From: Triticum aestivum
Taxonomy: Eukaryota > Streptophyta > Magnoliopsida > Poales > Poaceae
Assembly: GCF_018294505.1 (NCBI RefSeq)
Contig: NC_057809.1
Location: 503,252,506-503,316,505, forward strand
Length of the DNA: 64,000 nucleotides
Direction: 5' to 3'
Part shown: piece by piece, positions 23,324-34,940 of the stretch
Layout: every line of letters starts with the position of its first letter
Position numbering within the stretch: position 1 is the stretch's first letter
Translations under genes and position numbers: made by a program
The notes under the pieces: model-generated
Databases searched by the model: none
Told to the model about the DNA's origin: nothing
What the model saw: the letters and a program-made list of their open reading frames with translations, nothing else

Positions 23324-26261
23324 ATGTCCGGTTCCGACCTTCAAGGCCGATGGATGCCCTCCTCCATCACGGAGGAGGATGTGCTAAAGTTGAGAGAGGC
23401 TAAGTTCCTGACCGCCGAAATTCCGCATAGGTTGCCTGCTCAAGGGCAAGCTATTCCCAATCCCCAGCCCGGTGAGAGCGTAGTGTTCATGTCTCACTTC
23501 CTTCGGGGGTTAGGCTTCCCAATGGATCCCTTCGTGAGGGGGCTGTTGTTCTATTGCGGGATGGAATTTCATGACTTAGCTCCGGAGTCCATCCTCCACA
23601 TTTCCTCATTCATCGTTGTGTGCAAAGCGTTCCTCCACGTTACTCCTCACTTCGGTTTATGGCTCAAGACTTTTGGAGTGGATCCGAAGATGATCGAGGG
23701 ACGGCACGGAGAGTGCGGAGGTGCTGTCATCAGTAAGAATGTTGATGCTCCATGGCCCGAGGGCTCCTTTCAAGAAGATCTCGGCTTGTGGCAACAAGAA
23801 TGGTTCTATATCACGGCTCCCAGGAGTGCCAAGTGGGCGGCGCCTCCTGCCTTTCGCTCGGGTCCCCCATCACGGTTAGCATCATGGGTCAACAAAGGAT
23901 TAGATTGGGGTTTGCCCAAAGATGTGCCCCTGTTACAGGGCTGAATTAAGGATCTCTTGGAAGGAGACCTCAGTTTGGTCAAGGTGACGCAGGTCATGTT
24001 GATTCGCCGAACATTGCCTGGCAAACGTCGCCCCCTTCGTTTGTGGGAGTTTAATCCGGAGGGACCACGAGTTCTTCAGAATTTTATGGGCGCAATGCCC
24101 GCGGAGATGTATAGACTATTCTTTGGATCACAAGAGATGTGTCCGGATTCAACCGAGGACGCAGGCCTAAGCTGCAATCGCCCGGATACTCAAGTAAGCA
24201 ACCTTGTGCCCGGACCTTCTATCCGTATAATCGTCATAAACTTGCCCCTAAAAGAGCCGTCTTTTTAAACAGGAGTGGATAGCGAAGGCGAAGCTGATCA
24301 GGTGTCCGGCTCCCCTTCCTGAAACCGGGCCGGATCCTGTGCTAGTCAGGATGCTGGAGATAATGCCTTTGGAGGGGGAGGACAAGGAAGCTACGGCCTC
24401 CTCGAAGGAGGCTGCTCCGAAGGGAGGAATCGACAATTCCTCTCCTAAAGGGAAGAAGAGAGCCGCCTCTGACGACCCGGAAACCATGGTCTCAAAACGG
24501 GGGAGAAAATCCTCGTTAGAGGGTCCGACGCCAGGGAGTTCCTTGGCCGGACTACGCCCTCAAGGGGATCAGCCCTCAAGCGAGCCGTAAGTGGAGAAAA
24601 GATTTTCCTTTTGAGGGATGAGGGAAATCCTTGATTTTGCATCTGAGAAGATTAACCGAAATTTTACCTTGTAGCTCGGACCTCAGCCCTTCGCAGCAGA
24701 GCTCGTCTTCGGGGGATCTTCTTCCGGAGATGATGGAGAGCGGAACGCCTCCCCTCGCCGTGCCGCCCAGCGAGGCGGGCGACCCTGAGGTGTCGCGCGG
24801 AGGGTCTCTCCAAATCCGGCAGGGATGGGAGGTGGCAGTGCGGCCCCCCGAAGTTCTCTGTGTCCGGCTTTCGAAAGAGGCCATAGGACAAGTCCGGCAC
24901 CGTCTGGTGCTCGGCCGGAGGAACTAAAGATTCTACTGGGGCGAGCTTCTATCTCAGAAGAGCATCGTGCCTTGATGGGCACGATGATTGAAAGGATTTC
25001 ATCTGCAGAAAGTGGATTGCATGAGGCCGTCAAAAGTTTACTGACGGGTTTTGAGGTACGTTAGATAATGTACACTTTTGTCAGTTGCGCATAAATAAGA
25101 TGCGCCCTGTGTAGATAGTAGCCCCTGAGACTCTACGTGTTGTCAAGAAATGGCGGCACGTAGAGGATCGTAATCCCAGGTCTAAGATGTCGCCTCTGAA
25201 TGTAGGTGGCGAGGTGTCCGGAATCGAGCCGGACTAATGATTTGGCCGAACTAAAGCGGCAACTGGACGTGGAAGATGCCGACATCGCACTTGCCAACAA
25301 GCCGCTTGATGAGGCTCAAGGTATGTAATTCTTCGGGCGGCATTAGGTAAGAGGAGCTTTATGCCAGTGTCTTACAATGTGTGTGCTTGACGCAGATGGT
25401 ACGGCCGCCGTGGAGAATCTTAGGGCAGAACTTGCCCGAGCTAAGGAGCAAGCCAGAAAAAGCGATGCGGCTGCCAAGAAGGCCCTTGAAGAGCTGAGAG
25501 CCGAACAGGCTGCTCACTTCCGAAGCAAAGAGGAGATGGCCGAGATGGCCGAGAAGTTAAAGAGCGCTGCAGACCATTGCGAACTTCTTGAGAAAGAAGA
25601 CCAGGCGAAACAGACGGACTTAGAGAAGGCCGTTGCCGATGCCAAGGACGCTCGCTCTGCGATGAGAGCTGCGAAAGAGGAGCTGCGTTAGGCCGAACAG
25701 ATTGCGGCTGGAAAGCCCTTTATGCTGCGGAGGAAGTTTTGTGATCTAAAGTTTGCTCTGTTGGACCGGATGTGGAGTGTGAAGGACACCTATCTGGACT
25801 TGGCAACAAGTGCCGCTGATGCGACCGAACACTTTCGAGATCAGAAGGATTGCGAAGTGGAAAAGCTTTTCTGGTCGCAGTTTCATAATCCAGAGCATCC
25901 ACTGGCAGTGGATGATCGTTTGGCTCAATGGGCCGAACTGAACAGGTTGTCCGGACTCGCCATGAAGTATGTCATGGATCATCTGTGGCCGGGGAGATCG
26001 GAGCCGAAGAGTTATTTCAGCTTGGTGCAGCAATTCCTTGACGCGGTGCCGCGTATAAATGCAATTAAGAGGTCAGCATGCATAGAGGACGCACGGATAG
26101 CTCTTGCCCGTGTTAAGACATACTGGGCAGAGATGGAGACCACTGTTGTCGCGTCCCGAGATTCGGACCAAAGCCGAGTACCTTCCGAGCACTATTTTCA
26201 GGAAGTTCTTGAAGGTGCTCATGTAATAGAGACGCAGTGCCCGAAAGATGCTATGTTATGA
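23324..26261 (+). pseudogene. Spliced antisense accessory gene of F (PF04195-type)
   Basis: Five exons read in phase: 23324-24193, 24273-24586, 24675-25055, 25206-25320 and 25396-26261. Introns are GT..AG, with strong donors GTAAGC, GTAAGT, GTACGT and GTATGT. Exon 1 carries the 'putative gypsy type transposon' domain (FLRGLGFPMDPFVRGLLF to APHFGLW-like HFGLWLKTF, residues about 60-120). Exon 2 is charged and may be nuclear (KRGRK). Exons 4-5 form a coiled coil, followed by a conserved C-terminal domain also seen in E (41321-41692). Defects are TGA at 23942, TAG at 25689 (CAG expected) and a frameshift near 24900. It runs opposite to gag. Function is unknown. Confidence 0.78.
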
Positions 26262-27528
26262 TAGCATACATAATTATAAAGTAATATTTTGATAAACTGT
26301 AGTGGCTTATTTTATACTTGTGCCTCCAAGTATTGTAAACACCTTCTAATCGGCCGTTTTAAGATATATGTATATATATATATGTATAGAATCTGAAAGA
26401 TGGCAGTCGTTGGCTTCAGCCCCCAGGCACATAGTGCGGGGGTGCTCGCAGAAGACGCATTCTCACACTTAACCCAACGTCTTGGTCCTACAAAGGAGGT
26501 GATAGCGCAGCGGGCCAGGCAACCGGACTATAATGCTTTAACACTTTCACTTAGCCATAGGAGTTTGAAAATGAGACTCTTTAGGTAGCTCCTTGGTGGC
26601 AACTACGCTCGTCGGAATTCGTTGCGCGTATGTGCCTGACCGGGAAGCGGTCCTTCGTCGAAGCGGAGGAATCCGATAGATTCCGATCGGTCATCGAGTG
26701 GCTGACCAGTCTCACGCTACATCATGACAGTCAGTTTTCGGCTTTCTCTACTGAGGTGCTCGCCCTGGCCGAACCGGGGGCACAATCACAGTAGTTCTCC
26801 TGGTGCTACCTTAGCTGATAGAGCGGAACGTAAGGTAGCCGAACTCAGGAGCCGGGCAACCCAACATTTGACCAAAGACATGATTCGGAGCTGATGCATA
26901 TAATGCCAAAACTCGTGACGCCGAACACTCCCTAAGGTGTTCGGTCTTTATGAGTGCGGGCCAAACAACACTCTTTATTGAAAAAGCCCCTAGTGTCCAG
27001 GTACGTGCAAAATTTTTGACGTGGCCACATGCCAAGACGCCAGCCTCCTCCTTGGTTATATTAGAAAGAAAAAACCAGGGGATGTTTAGCAACAAGAGAT
27101 AGTAAAAAAGGTTTACGCAGGGTCTTAATCTAAAAAGAATCCTTTAGGACGGGTCCCTACTGCACGTCTGCGCCTGTGTCTCCGTTGTGCCGTATCCTGG
27201 ACGGGCGCCGCACGACATTCATCTGTAAAAGAGAGGAACTGAGTTGAAAACGGGTCGTGCAAAAAAAAGGAAAGAAATTTAAAACAAGCAAAGTATAAAG
27301 TAAGATATGTAAGTTTGAGCTTTATTGTCTCTTATTGTATATGCGTGGAGCCCCTTGTGCGGGGGTATATGGCTTCTAGGCCTGCATCAACGATGATTTT
27401 GCACCGAACTCGTCTATCCGCGTTCGTGGTCTTTAAATGACCTATTTTGAAGTTTTTTGGCCGGTGAGGCCATTTTGCTGTGGGGCTGTTAAAGCGGCCG
27501 CACTGTCCTCCGCTTGGGGAGGCGCATT
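26262..27528. other. Spacer between antisense gene and protease in F
   Basis: About 1.27 kb where pol would be expected. I find no RT, RNase H or integrase motif on the reverse strand. The counterpart in E (41693-42640) is also noncoding, so the deletion in F removed pol cleanly between protease and this spacer. Confidence 0.6.
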
Positions 27529-27987
27529 TTAGTGCTTCCCCATCAAGGAGATGATGCCTCGTGGACCGGGCATCTTAAGCGTAAGAGATGCATAATGTGG
27601 TATTGCGTTAAATCGCGCGAAAGCTTCACGTCCCAGTAGTGCTTGATAGCGACTTGAGAACGGGACGACGTGGAAGGTCAGCTTTTCGCGGAGGAGGTTA
27701 TCGGTAGAGCCGAATGTGACTGTGAGCCGGAGAAAACCCGTACAATGGGTGTCCGGACCAGGTATTACCCCTTGAAAGGAGGTTTTGCTGCGGCGGATTC
27801 TTGCTGGGTTTATCCCCATGTGCTGTATTGTATCCTGATATATCAGGTTTAGTCTGCTGCCGCCGTCCATTAGGACATTAGAAAACTTGAGTCCGCCAAT
27901 TGTTGGATCGAGTATCAAGGCAGTCCATCCTACATTCTTGATATTCCTGGAATAATCTAGCTGATCGAAGGTGATCGGTTTTGACAA
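27529..27987 (-). CDS. Retropepsin-like aspartic protease of F
   Basis: The reverse-strand frame has the retroviral-type aspartic protease signature VLMDGGSRLNLIY (residues 38-50, catalytic Asp 41) and a second half with YQALLGREAFARF. It lies in the same frame as gag but is separated from it by a TGA at 28017-28015. The frame stops at 27529 where RT should begin. It would cleave the gag polyprotein of F; activity is doubtful. Confidence 0.8.
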   Translation of the reverse strand: MSKPITFDQLDYSRNIKNVGWTALILDPTIGGLKFSNVLMDGGSRLNLIYQDTIQHMGINPARIRRSKTSFQGVIPGPDTHCTGFLRLTVTFGSTDNLLREKLTFHVVPFSSRYQALLGREAFARFNAIPHYASLTLKMPGPRGIISLMGKH

Positions 27988-28014
27988 CCAGTGGCCGGAT
28001 CCTTTGGGGATGGG

Positions 28015-29184
28015 TCATGTGGTGCGTACCTTTACGGGCACCGCACGTTTTGTTATGTGAAGTGAGTTTGCTGTTTTTACTTCTTTTGGGAAGTTCTTTT
28101 GTTTCCTGGTGCTCTGCTGTTGGGGTTCGTCCTCGTCTTCGCTTGGTGTGTCGAGCCCCTTGTGTTCGACATTGAGTCTGCCGGATTGTTTGAAGACCCA
28201 ACAGTCTCTGTGGGTATGGTTAGCAGGCTTCCCGGGAGTACTGTGTATCTGACATATCCTGTCCGGGATTTTATTTAGGTTGGATGGATCGTCCCTGTTA
28301 TCCTGGGGGGGGGGCGATTTTTCCTGATTTTTTCGTGAGCTTTTGAATCCGGCGTTGACTGCCGTGCTCTTCGGACTTTTGTCTTTAGTCCGGCGACGGT
28401 CCTTGTTGCATCGTGTTCTTCCATTTCCATCCCTGGTTTCGGATGTACTTGGGTCACTGGGGCCACACCTTGCCAACCAGCTGTCCTCTCCTGCACAAAA
28501 GCGGGTCATGAGGCTTGTTAGTGCGGCCATTGTTCTTGGCTTTTCTTGGCCGAGGTGTCTAGTGAGCCATTCGTCTCGGACGTTATGTCTGAAAGCTGCT
28601 AAGGCTTCGGCGTCCGGACAGTCGACTATCTGATTCTTTTTAGTGAGGAATCTATTCTAGAACTGCCGAGCTGATTCTTCAGGTTGTTGAGTTATGTGAC
28701 TAAGATCGTCTGCATCCGGAGGACGGACATAGGTCCCTTGAAAGTTTGCTCGGAAAGCATCCTCGAGCTCTTCCCAGCTTCTAATTGAGTTTTCGGGAAG
28801 GCTTTTAAGCCAATGACGGGCTGGCCCTTTAAGATTAAGGGGTAGATATTTTATGGCATGGAGATCATCTCCTCTAGCCATGTGAATGTGGAGGATATAA
28901 TCCTTGATCCAGACTCCAGGGTCTGTTGTTCCATCGTATGCCTCTATGTTTACGGGTTTGAATCCGTCTGGAAATTCATAGTCCAGGACCTCATCGGTGA
29001 AACATAGGGGGTGTGCGGCACCCCTGTATTTGGGTATGCCGGATTCTGATGATGGCTTCATAGCGTTGCTTACGAGAGCTTGCTTTCTTGGCCCATAAAT
29101 GGACCTGACTGGGCCATGATGCGAATCCTTAAGAGGGTTGCATGCCGATTTAGGTGCGGCGCCGCTTGTCGCTTTCTGGGTCAT
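28015..29184 (-). pseudogene. Gag capsid-nucleocapsid of F
   Basis: Two open parts (29184-28657 and 28530-28015) share one frame. An in-frame TAG at 28657-28659 stands where Trp is expected (ARQF*NRF). The first part has the retrotransposon gag domain: YLPLNLKGPARHWLKSLPEN and WEELEDAFRANFQGTY. The second is basic, then has a Cys/His cluster (CQIHSTPGKPANHTHRDC) that may stand in for a zinc knuckle. The start overlaps the upstream frame's stop (ATGA), which suggests a frameshift between them. Confidence 0.8.
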
Positions 29185-30509
29185 CTATCCGACCGTGTGG
29201 CTTTTTCATTTTTTGAATGCGAGGGCTCTGAGGCCTCTTCGTCGAATTCAGGCAGTAGCTTTCTTTTTGGATAGCTTTTAGTGTGGTGACTGTCTCCGTA
29301 CTTATCCATGGCATTGATTACCTTGCTCCATCTGATCCGGAGTGCATCTTCCGTTGTTTTTAGCTTCCGCTTCTGCTTTTTTAGGCTGCGTGCAGTTGCA
29401 ACGAGCCTCTCATGGAGATTCTTCTGCTCCATAGGTTTATTTGGCGTAAGATCGTCTGGAATGCTGTTTTCGCCGGGGGAGGGATGTTCGGATTCTTTAT
29501 TCGTGTGGTCCTGTTTGGATGGTTGCTCGAAGGCCTGCTCGTCGCCTACCGGCTCGTCCTGCTCTATGGCTGGGTTTTTGTCGAGGCGGGGCTTGGGCCG
29601 GCGTTTGCGCCGACACCTTGATTGCTTTTCGGGGGGTCGATCTCTCGTCCCATCCCCTTTTTCCTCGTTGTCTCTTCCCTTAGGGGTGTCCACCATGTAC
29701 ACATCGTGAGATGAGGTGGCTGTCCAATGCCCTATGGGCGTTGGTTCGTCGGTATCTCCTCCATCGTCATCCATGCTATCGATGTCTTCGGAGCCGAAGT
29801 TAGGCATGTCGGTTAGATTGTCGACAGTGGCTATAAAGTGGGTGGTGGGTGGGTTTTGGATTTCATTGTCCGCATCCCATCCTTGCTAACCGTAGTCCGG
29901 CCAGGGCTCTCCTGACAACGAGAAAGACTTTATAGAATTCAGGATGTCGCTGAAGGGCGAGTGCTGAAAGATGTCCGCGGCGGTGAACTCCATTACCGGC
30001 GCCCAATCGGATTCGATTGGCAGGGGCGCGGGGGGCTCGGAGTTTGGAGAGGAATCCGGCTCCTCGGAGTCACGGGCCATGCGAAGTGTAGGGCTGGAGT
30101 TCGGCTCGATCGCCTCTGAGATCGCAGCCCCTGAGGCAGCGTCCAACCGCTGATCCTCGATCGGCGCAGTAGCTTCCGAATCAATGGTCGAAACCGATGC
30201 GTGCGCGGCCTCCAAGGCGCTGTTCGGCAGTAGAGCTACATCATGCCCATCGAGACAGTGTGGCACGCTTGGCTGTAGCTCGAATCCGTCGAAGATCAAG
30301 TCCCTGCGGATGTCAGTCGTGTAGTTTAGGCTTCCAAACCTGACCTGATGGCCAGGGGCGTAGCTTCCGATCTGCTCAAGGTGGCCAAGCGAATTGGCCC
30401 GCAGTGCGAAGCCGCCAAAGACGAAGATCTGTCCGGGGAGAAAAGTCTCACCCTGGACCGCGTCATTGTTGAAGATCGGAGGAGCCATCGGGCCTAAAGG
30501 CGACGACAC
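29181..30509 (-). pseudogene. N-terminal gag-region frame of F
   Basis: The ATG at 30509 lies just after the primer site. One frame runs 30509-29181 with a single in-frame TAG at 29888-29886. The N-terminus (MSSPLGPMAPPIFNNDAV) matches E at 47725 (MSSTVGSMARLVINDNI). The rest is acidic and low in hydrophobics (DSMDDDGGDTDEP), then Lys/Arg-rich with a predicted coiled coil (LVATARSLKKQKRKLKTTED). It is probably the N-terminal extension of gag seen in Tat elements. Confidence 0.65.
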
Positions 30510-30516
30510 AGAGGAA

Positions 30517-30534
30517 CTCTCAATGAAAGCACCA
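30517..30534 (-). promoter_or_regulatory. Primer binding site of F
   Basis: The reverse strand reads TGGTGCTTTCATTGAGAG one base after the LTR. The same site is in E. It looks like the complement of a tRNA-Thr 3' end, which I infer rather than know. Confidence 0.65.
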
Positions 30535-30535
30535 A

Positions 30536-31022
30536 TGTCGGTATCAAAACCGGCGGATCTCGGGTAGGGGGTCTCGAACTGTGCGTCTAGGCCGGATGGT
30601 AATAGGAGACATGGGACACTTTGTTTTACCCAGGTTCGGGCCCTCTCGATGGAGGTAAAACCCTACTCCTGCTTGATTAATATTGATGATATGGGTAGTA
30701 CAAGAGTAGATCTACCACGAGATCAAGAAGGCTAAACCCTAGAAGCTAGCCTATGGTATGATTGTTGTGTATGGAGTTGATTCTGTCCTACGGACTACAA
30801 CCCTCCGGTTTATATAGACACCGGATAGGGTTAGGGTTACACAGAGTCGATTACAATGGTAGGAGATCCTGAATATCCGCATCGCCAAGCTTGCCTTCCA
30901 CGCCAAGGAAAGTCCCATCCGGACACGGGACTAAGTCTTCAATCTTGTATCTTCATAGTCCAGGAGTCCGGCTGAAGGTATAGTCCGGCTATCCGAACAC
31001 CCCCTAATCCAGGAATCCCTCA
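30536..31022 (-). repeat. 5' LTR of F
   Basis: A 487-bp partner of 22288-22774. The reverse-strand promoter TATATAAA corresponds to plus 30809-30816. Confidence 0.92.
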
Positions 31023-31027
31023 CCCAC

Positions 31028-31464
31028 CATTTGCTATTTTTCTCAAGAGAAGCCACTAGTGAAACCTACAGCCCCCGGGTCTCTTTCTCATATTAGTTGC
31101 CTTTGCGATCTATTTTTATTTACCTTTATTTTCAGATCTATTAAACCAAAAACCCAAAAATATCTTACTGCAATTTATTCTTATTTATTTATTTGGCGTT
31201 GGATCTATCAATCTACTACAAATTTACCTCACGTCTGTTTACCTATCTTGAGGCGCCATACCCCGGAAGGGATTGACAACCCCTTTAACACGTCGGGTTG
31301 CGAGGATTTGTTATCTGTGTGTAGGTGATGTTTATGTTGTGTTGCTTGGTTCTCCTACTGGTTCGATAACCTTGGTTTCATATCTGAGGGAAATACCTAC
31401 CGCCGCTATGCTGCATCATCCCTTCTTCTTTGGGGAAATACCGACGTAGCTTCAAGCGACATCA
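31028..31464 (+). repeat. 5' LTR of C, second part
   Basis: It continues C's LTR after F and the duplicated CCCAC, matching about 38546-38982, and ends AAGCGACATCA. Confidence 0.87.
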
Positions 31465-31474
31465 AAGGAATTTC

Positions 31475-31492
31475 TGGCGCCGTTGCTGGGGA
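31475..31492 (+). promoter_or_regulatory. Primer binding site of C (tRNA-Asp)
   Basis: TGGCGCCGTTGCTGGGGA differs at one position from the tRNA-Asp complement and lies 10 bp after the LTR. Confidence 0.82.
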
Positions 31493-31553
31493 GGATCTTC
31501 AACATATACCAGGTTCCTAATCACAAATCTCATCTCCTCGCAATTTACATTAT

Positions 31554-32480
31554 TTGCCATTTGCCTCTTGTTTTCCTCTCCCCACTTCAAAAAAAAATTG
31601 CCGTTTTATTCGCCCCTCTTTTCTGTTTGTCGTTTTCTTGTCGGATCTGTCTTTGTGTGCAACCTTGTTTGCTGTTATTATCATTACGGATAGTTCTCCC
31701 CCTATTGCTTGCACTCCCGAGAACGAGGTTCTCAACTTTAAACAAAGGGGAGGGGAAAAATTAAAATATGCTTGGTATAGGATTTGTAGTGCTCATAATA
31801 GATCTACCCGTAAGCAATCCACCGTTGTTCTTCTTCGTTGTTTTTATGTTGGCATCACCACTTGGTATAGGTTCGGCCTTGATACGATTACCGGTGGAAA
31901 TTTCTTGATGTGTCCTTCTCTTGATGCCTTTAATGCTATGGGAAATTTAGTGGGCTCACCACTCCTCATGATTAATGAAACAACTTTGACTCTTGAGCAT
32001 GTTATGGAAAGACTAGATGCCATTGAAAAGAAAATGCTCACCGAGGATCATATGGGAATTATAGATAAAAAGCTGCATAATTTTTCCACCAATATGGGGT
32101 CAAAAGCGGTAGATATTCTTAAGTTGTTAAGGGGAAAAGGTACCATATCATGATAGAATAGAAGAAAGCCCTTCTCGGATTGATAAATCAGAAGAAATTT
32201 TTAGTAATCTAAGCACGGCTTTCGCTTCCGCTAAAACTATCGAAAAAACTACCGTTAAAATCGGTAGAGTTTGCAAGAACAAGGGTGCAACTTATAGTAA
32301 TAGTAATAAAGAGGATCTTAAGATGATTGGTATTCACCCAGATTTTGTTGAAGTGATAAGAGATCCTTTTTGCAAGAATGAAATCTTTGAATTTATTCCT
32401 AGAAGTGTTTTTATTGAAAATCTTTATGCTAAATCTTTGAAGGATTCTAAGTGTTTGATTGAAGAGTTGGACAGAGATGA
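31554..32480 (+). pseudogene. Gag-like frame of C, truncated
   Basis: An open frame to 32153 includes LKYAWYRICSAHNRSTRKQS, GGNFLMCPSLDAFNAMGNLV and a helical, charged stretch (LEHVMERLDAIEKKML). After a short frame change the reading continues 32165-32480 with GVTY-like GATYSNSNKEDLKMIG and ends ELDRDD at B'. It fits the gag of Triticeae non-autonomous gypsy elements from memory. No zinc knuckle or protease follows because B' interrupts it. Confidence 0.6.
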
Positions 32481-34153
32481 TGATACGTCTCCAACATATC
32501 TATAATTTTTGATTGCTCCATGCTATATTATCTACTGTTTTGGGCAATATTGGGCTTTATTTTCCACTTTCATATTATTTTTGGGACTAACCTATTAACT
32601 GGAGGCCTAGCCCAGATTTGCTGTTTTATGCCTATTTCAGTGTTTCGAAGAAAAGGAATATCAAACGGAGTCGAAATGGAACGAAATCAACTGGAGAAGT
32701 TATTTTTTGAAGGAAACTTACCAGATAGACTTGGACCCTACGTCAGAAGATGAAGAAGGAGCTCACGAGGGTAGGGGGCGCGCCCACCCCTCCTGGGGCG
32801 CGCCCCCTGCCTCGTGGCCCCCCTTCGGTCCACCGGCGAACCTCCTGCACCCATATATACCTATGTAACCTAAAACTTCCAGAACAGATATTAGATCGGG
32901 AGTTCCACCGCCAGAAGCCTCCGTAGCCACCGAAAACCAATCTAGACCCGTTCCGGCACCCTGCCAGAGGGGGCAATCCCTCTCTGGTGGCCATCTTCAT
33001 CATCCCGGTGCTCTCCATGACGAGGAGGGAGTAGTTCTCCCTCGGGGCTGAGGGTATGTACCAGTAGCTATGTGTTTGATCTCTCTCTCTCTCTCTCTCT
33101 CGTGTTCTTGATTTGGCACGATCTTGATGTATCGCGAGCTTTTCTATTATAGTTGGATCCTATGTTTCTCCTCCCCCTCTTCTCTCTTGTAATGAATTGA
33201 GTTTCCCCTTTGAAGTAATCTTATCGGATTGAGTCTTTAAAGATGTGAGAACACTTGATGTATGTCTTGCCGTGCGTATCTATGGTGACAATGGGATACC
33301 ACGTGATTCACTTGATGTATGTTTCGGTGATCAACTTGCGGGTTCCGCCCATGAACCTATGATAGGGGTTGGCACACATTTTCGTCGTGATTCTCCGTTA
33401 GAAACTTTGGGGCACTCTTTGAGGTCCTATGTGTTGGTTTAATAGATGAATCTGAGATTGTGTGATGCATATCGTATAATCATACCCACGGATACTTGAG
33501 GTGACATTGGAGTATCTAGGTAACATTAGGGTTTTGGTTGATTTGTGTCTTAAGGTGTTATTCTAGTACGAACTCTAGGGCTGTTTGTGACACTTATAGG
33601 AATAGTCCAACGGATTAATTGGAAAGAATAACTTTGAGGTGGTTTCGTACCCTACCATAATCTCTTCGTTTGTTCTCCGCTATTAGTGACTTTGGAGTGA
33701 CTCTTTGTTGCATGTTGAGGGATAGTTTTATGATCCAATTATGTTAGTATTGTTGAGGGAACTTGCACTAGCAAAAGTATGAACCCTAGGCCTTGTTTCC
33801 TAGCATTGCAATACCGTTTACGCTCACTTTTACCATTATTTTACCTTGCTGTTTTTATATTTTCAGATTACAAATACCTTTATCTACCATCCATATACCA
33901 CTTGTATCACCATCTCTTCGCTGAACTAGTGCACCTATACAATTTACCATTGTATTGGGTGTGTTGGGGACACAAGAGACTCTTTGTTATTTGGTTGCAG
34001 GGTTGCTTGAGAGAGACCATCTTCATCATACGCCTCCTACGGATTGATAAACCTTAGGTCATCCACTTGAGGGAAATTTGCTACTGTCCTACAAACCTCT
34101 GCACTTGGAGGCCCAACAACGTCTACAAGAAGAAAGTTGTGTAGTAGACATCA
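32481..34153 (+). repeat. 5' LTR of B'
   Basis: The LTR is 1673 bp, from TGATACGTCTCCAACATATC to TAGACATCA, matching A's 3' LTR. It contains a (CT)n run at 33081-33101 that is shorter in A. Confidence 0.85.
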
Positions 34154-34163
34154 AGCTCTTTTC

Positions 34164-34181
34164 TGGAGCCGTTGCCGGGGA
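34164..34181 (+). promoter_or_regulatory. Primer binding site of B' (tRNA-Asp)
   Basis: TGGAGCCGTTGCCGGGGA has one mismatch to the tRNA-Asp complement. Confidence 0.78.
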
Positions 34182-34278
34182 GGTTAGTGCTTGAAGGTAT
34201 ATCTTTAGATCTTGCAATCGAATCTTTTAGTTTCTTGTTTTATCACTAGTCTACTCTATAAAAGAAAACTATAAAAAA

Positions 34279-34940
34279 ATGGAATTGAGGGTACCTCATA
34301 TGCTTCATCTTTTTAATATCTATCGTGAAAATGAGGATTCCAATAATTGTGCTCAATTGCTAGAGGAAGAATGCATTAGAATGTTTGGCACTAAATCTTT
34401 GAATGATGAGCATGACTGCAATGTTGTTAGTATGAATTCTTTGAATATCCATGATGCTAATGATATGCAAAGCCACAAGCTTGGGGAAGCTATGTTTGAT
34501 GAAGATGATATTTTTGTCCCCCAAGTTTTGTTGAGCAAATTTATTATGATGAAAGCATGCCTCCTATTTATGATGATTATATTGATGAAAGTGGATTTGG
34601 AGAGTTCATGACTTTATTTAGTAATGATTCCACTATTTCGGAAGAGGTTCCAATTGATTATGAGAACAAAGTTGCTACCTATGATGATTATTGTGATGAC
34701 TTGTATGCTATAAAGAATAATGATAACCATGAAACTTGTCATCATCATTTTAGTTTTCAATTGGATTATGCCTCACATGATAGTTATTTTGTTGAGTTTG
34801 CTCCCACTATTCCGAATGAGAAGAATTTTGCTTATGTGGAGAGTAATAAAATTTCTATGCTTGTAGATCATGAAAAGAATGTTTTAGGTGCTGGTTGTAT
34901 TGTTGAATTCATTCATGATGCTACTGAAAATTATTATTAG
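34279..34940 (+). pseudogene. Acidic ORF of B', homolog of 2329-2955
   Basis: The frame from 34279 (MELRVPHMLHLFNIYREN) runs intact past the two positions that are stops in A. It then shifts near 34530 into the frame of 34557-34940 (PPIYDDYIDESGFGEF...). With the shift ignored it is about 220 codons of acidic protein. No known domain is recognised. Conservation of the same frame in two copies argues that it was once translated. It may be a reduced gag-like protein or a family-specific accessory product. Confidence 0.55.

Larger units (their letters stand above)
22288..31022 (-). mobile_element. Non-autonomous Tat-type gypsy retrotransposon F
   Basis: Two 487-bp LTRs with fewer than about 20 differences by eye and a perfect duplication CCCAC (22283-22287, 31023-31027) define it. 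Its insertion splits C's 5' LTR. On the reverse strand it keeps the primer site, a long gag frame and protease. RT, RNase H and integrase are absent. A spliced antisense gene on the plus strand occupies its 3' half. It is the same family as G and related to E, which could have supplied pol. Confidence 0.92.

Noticed and set aside
24248..25033. Long reverse-strand frames opposite the F antisense gene
   Set aside because: They are complementary shadows of real exons and do not continue gag or pol.
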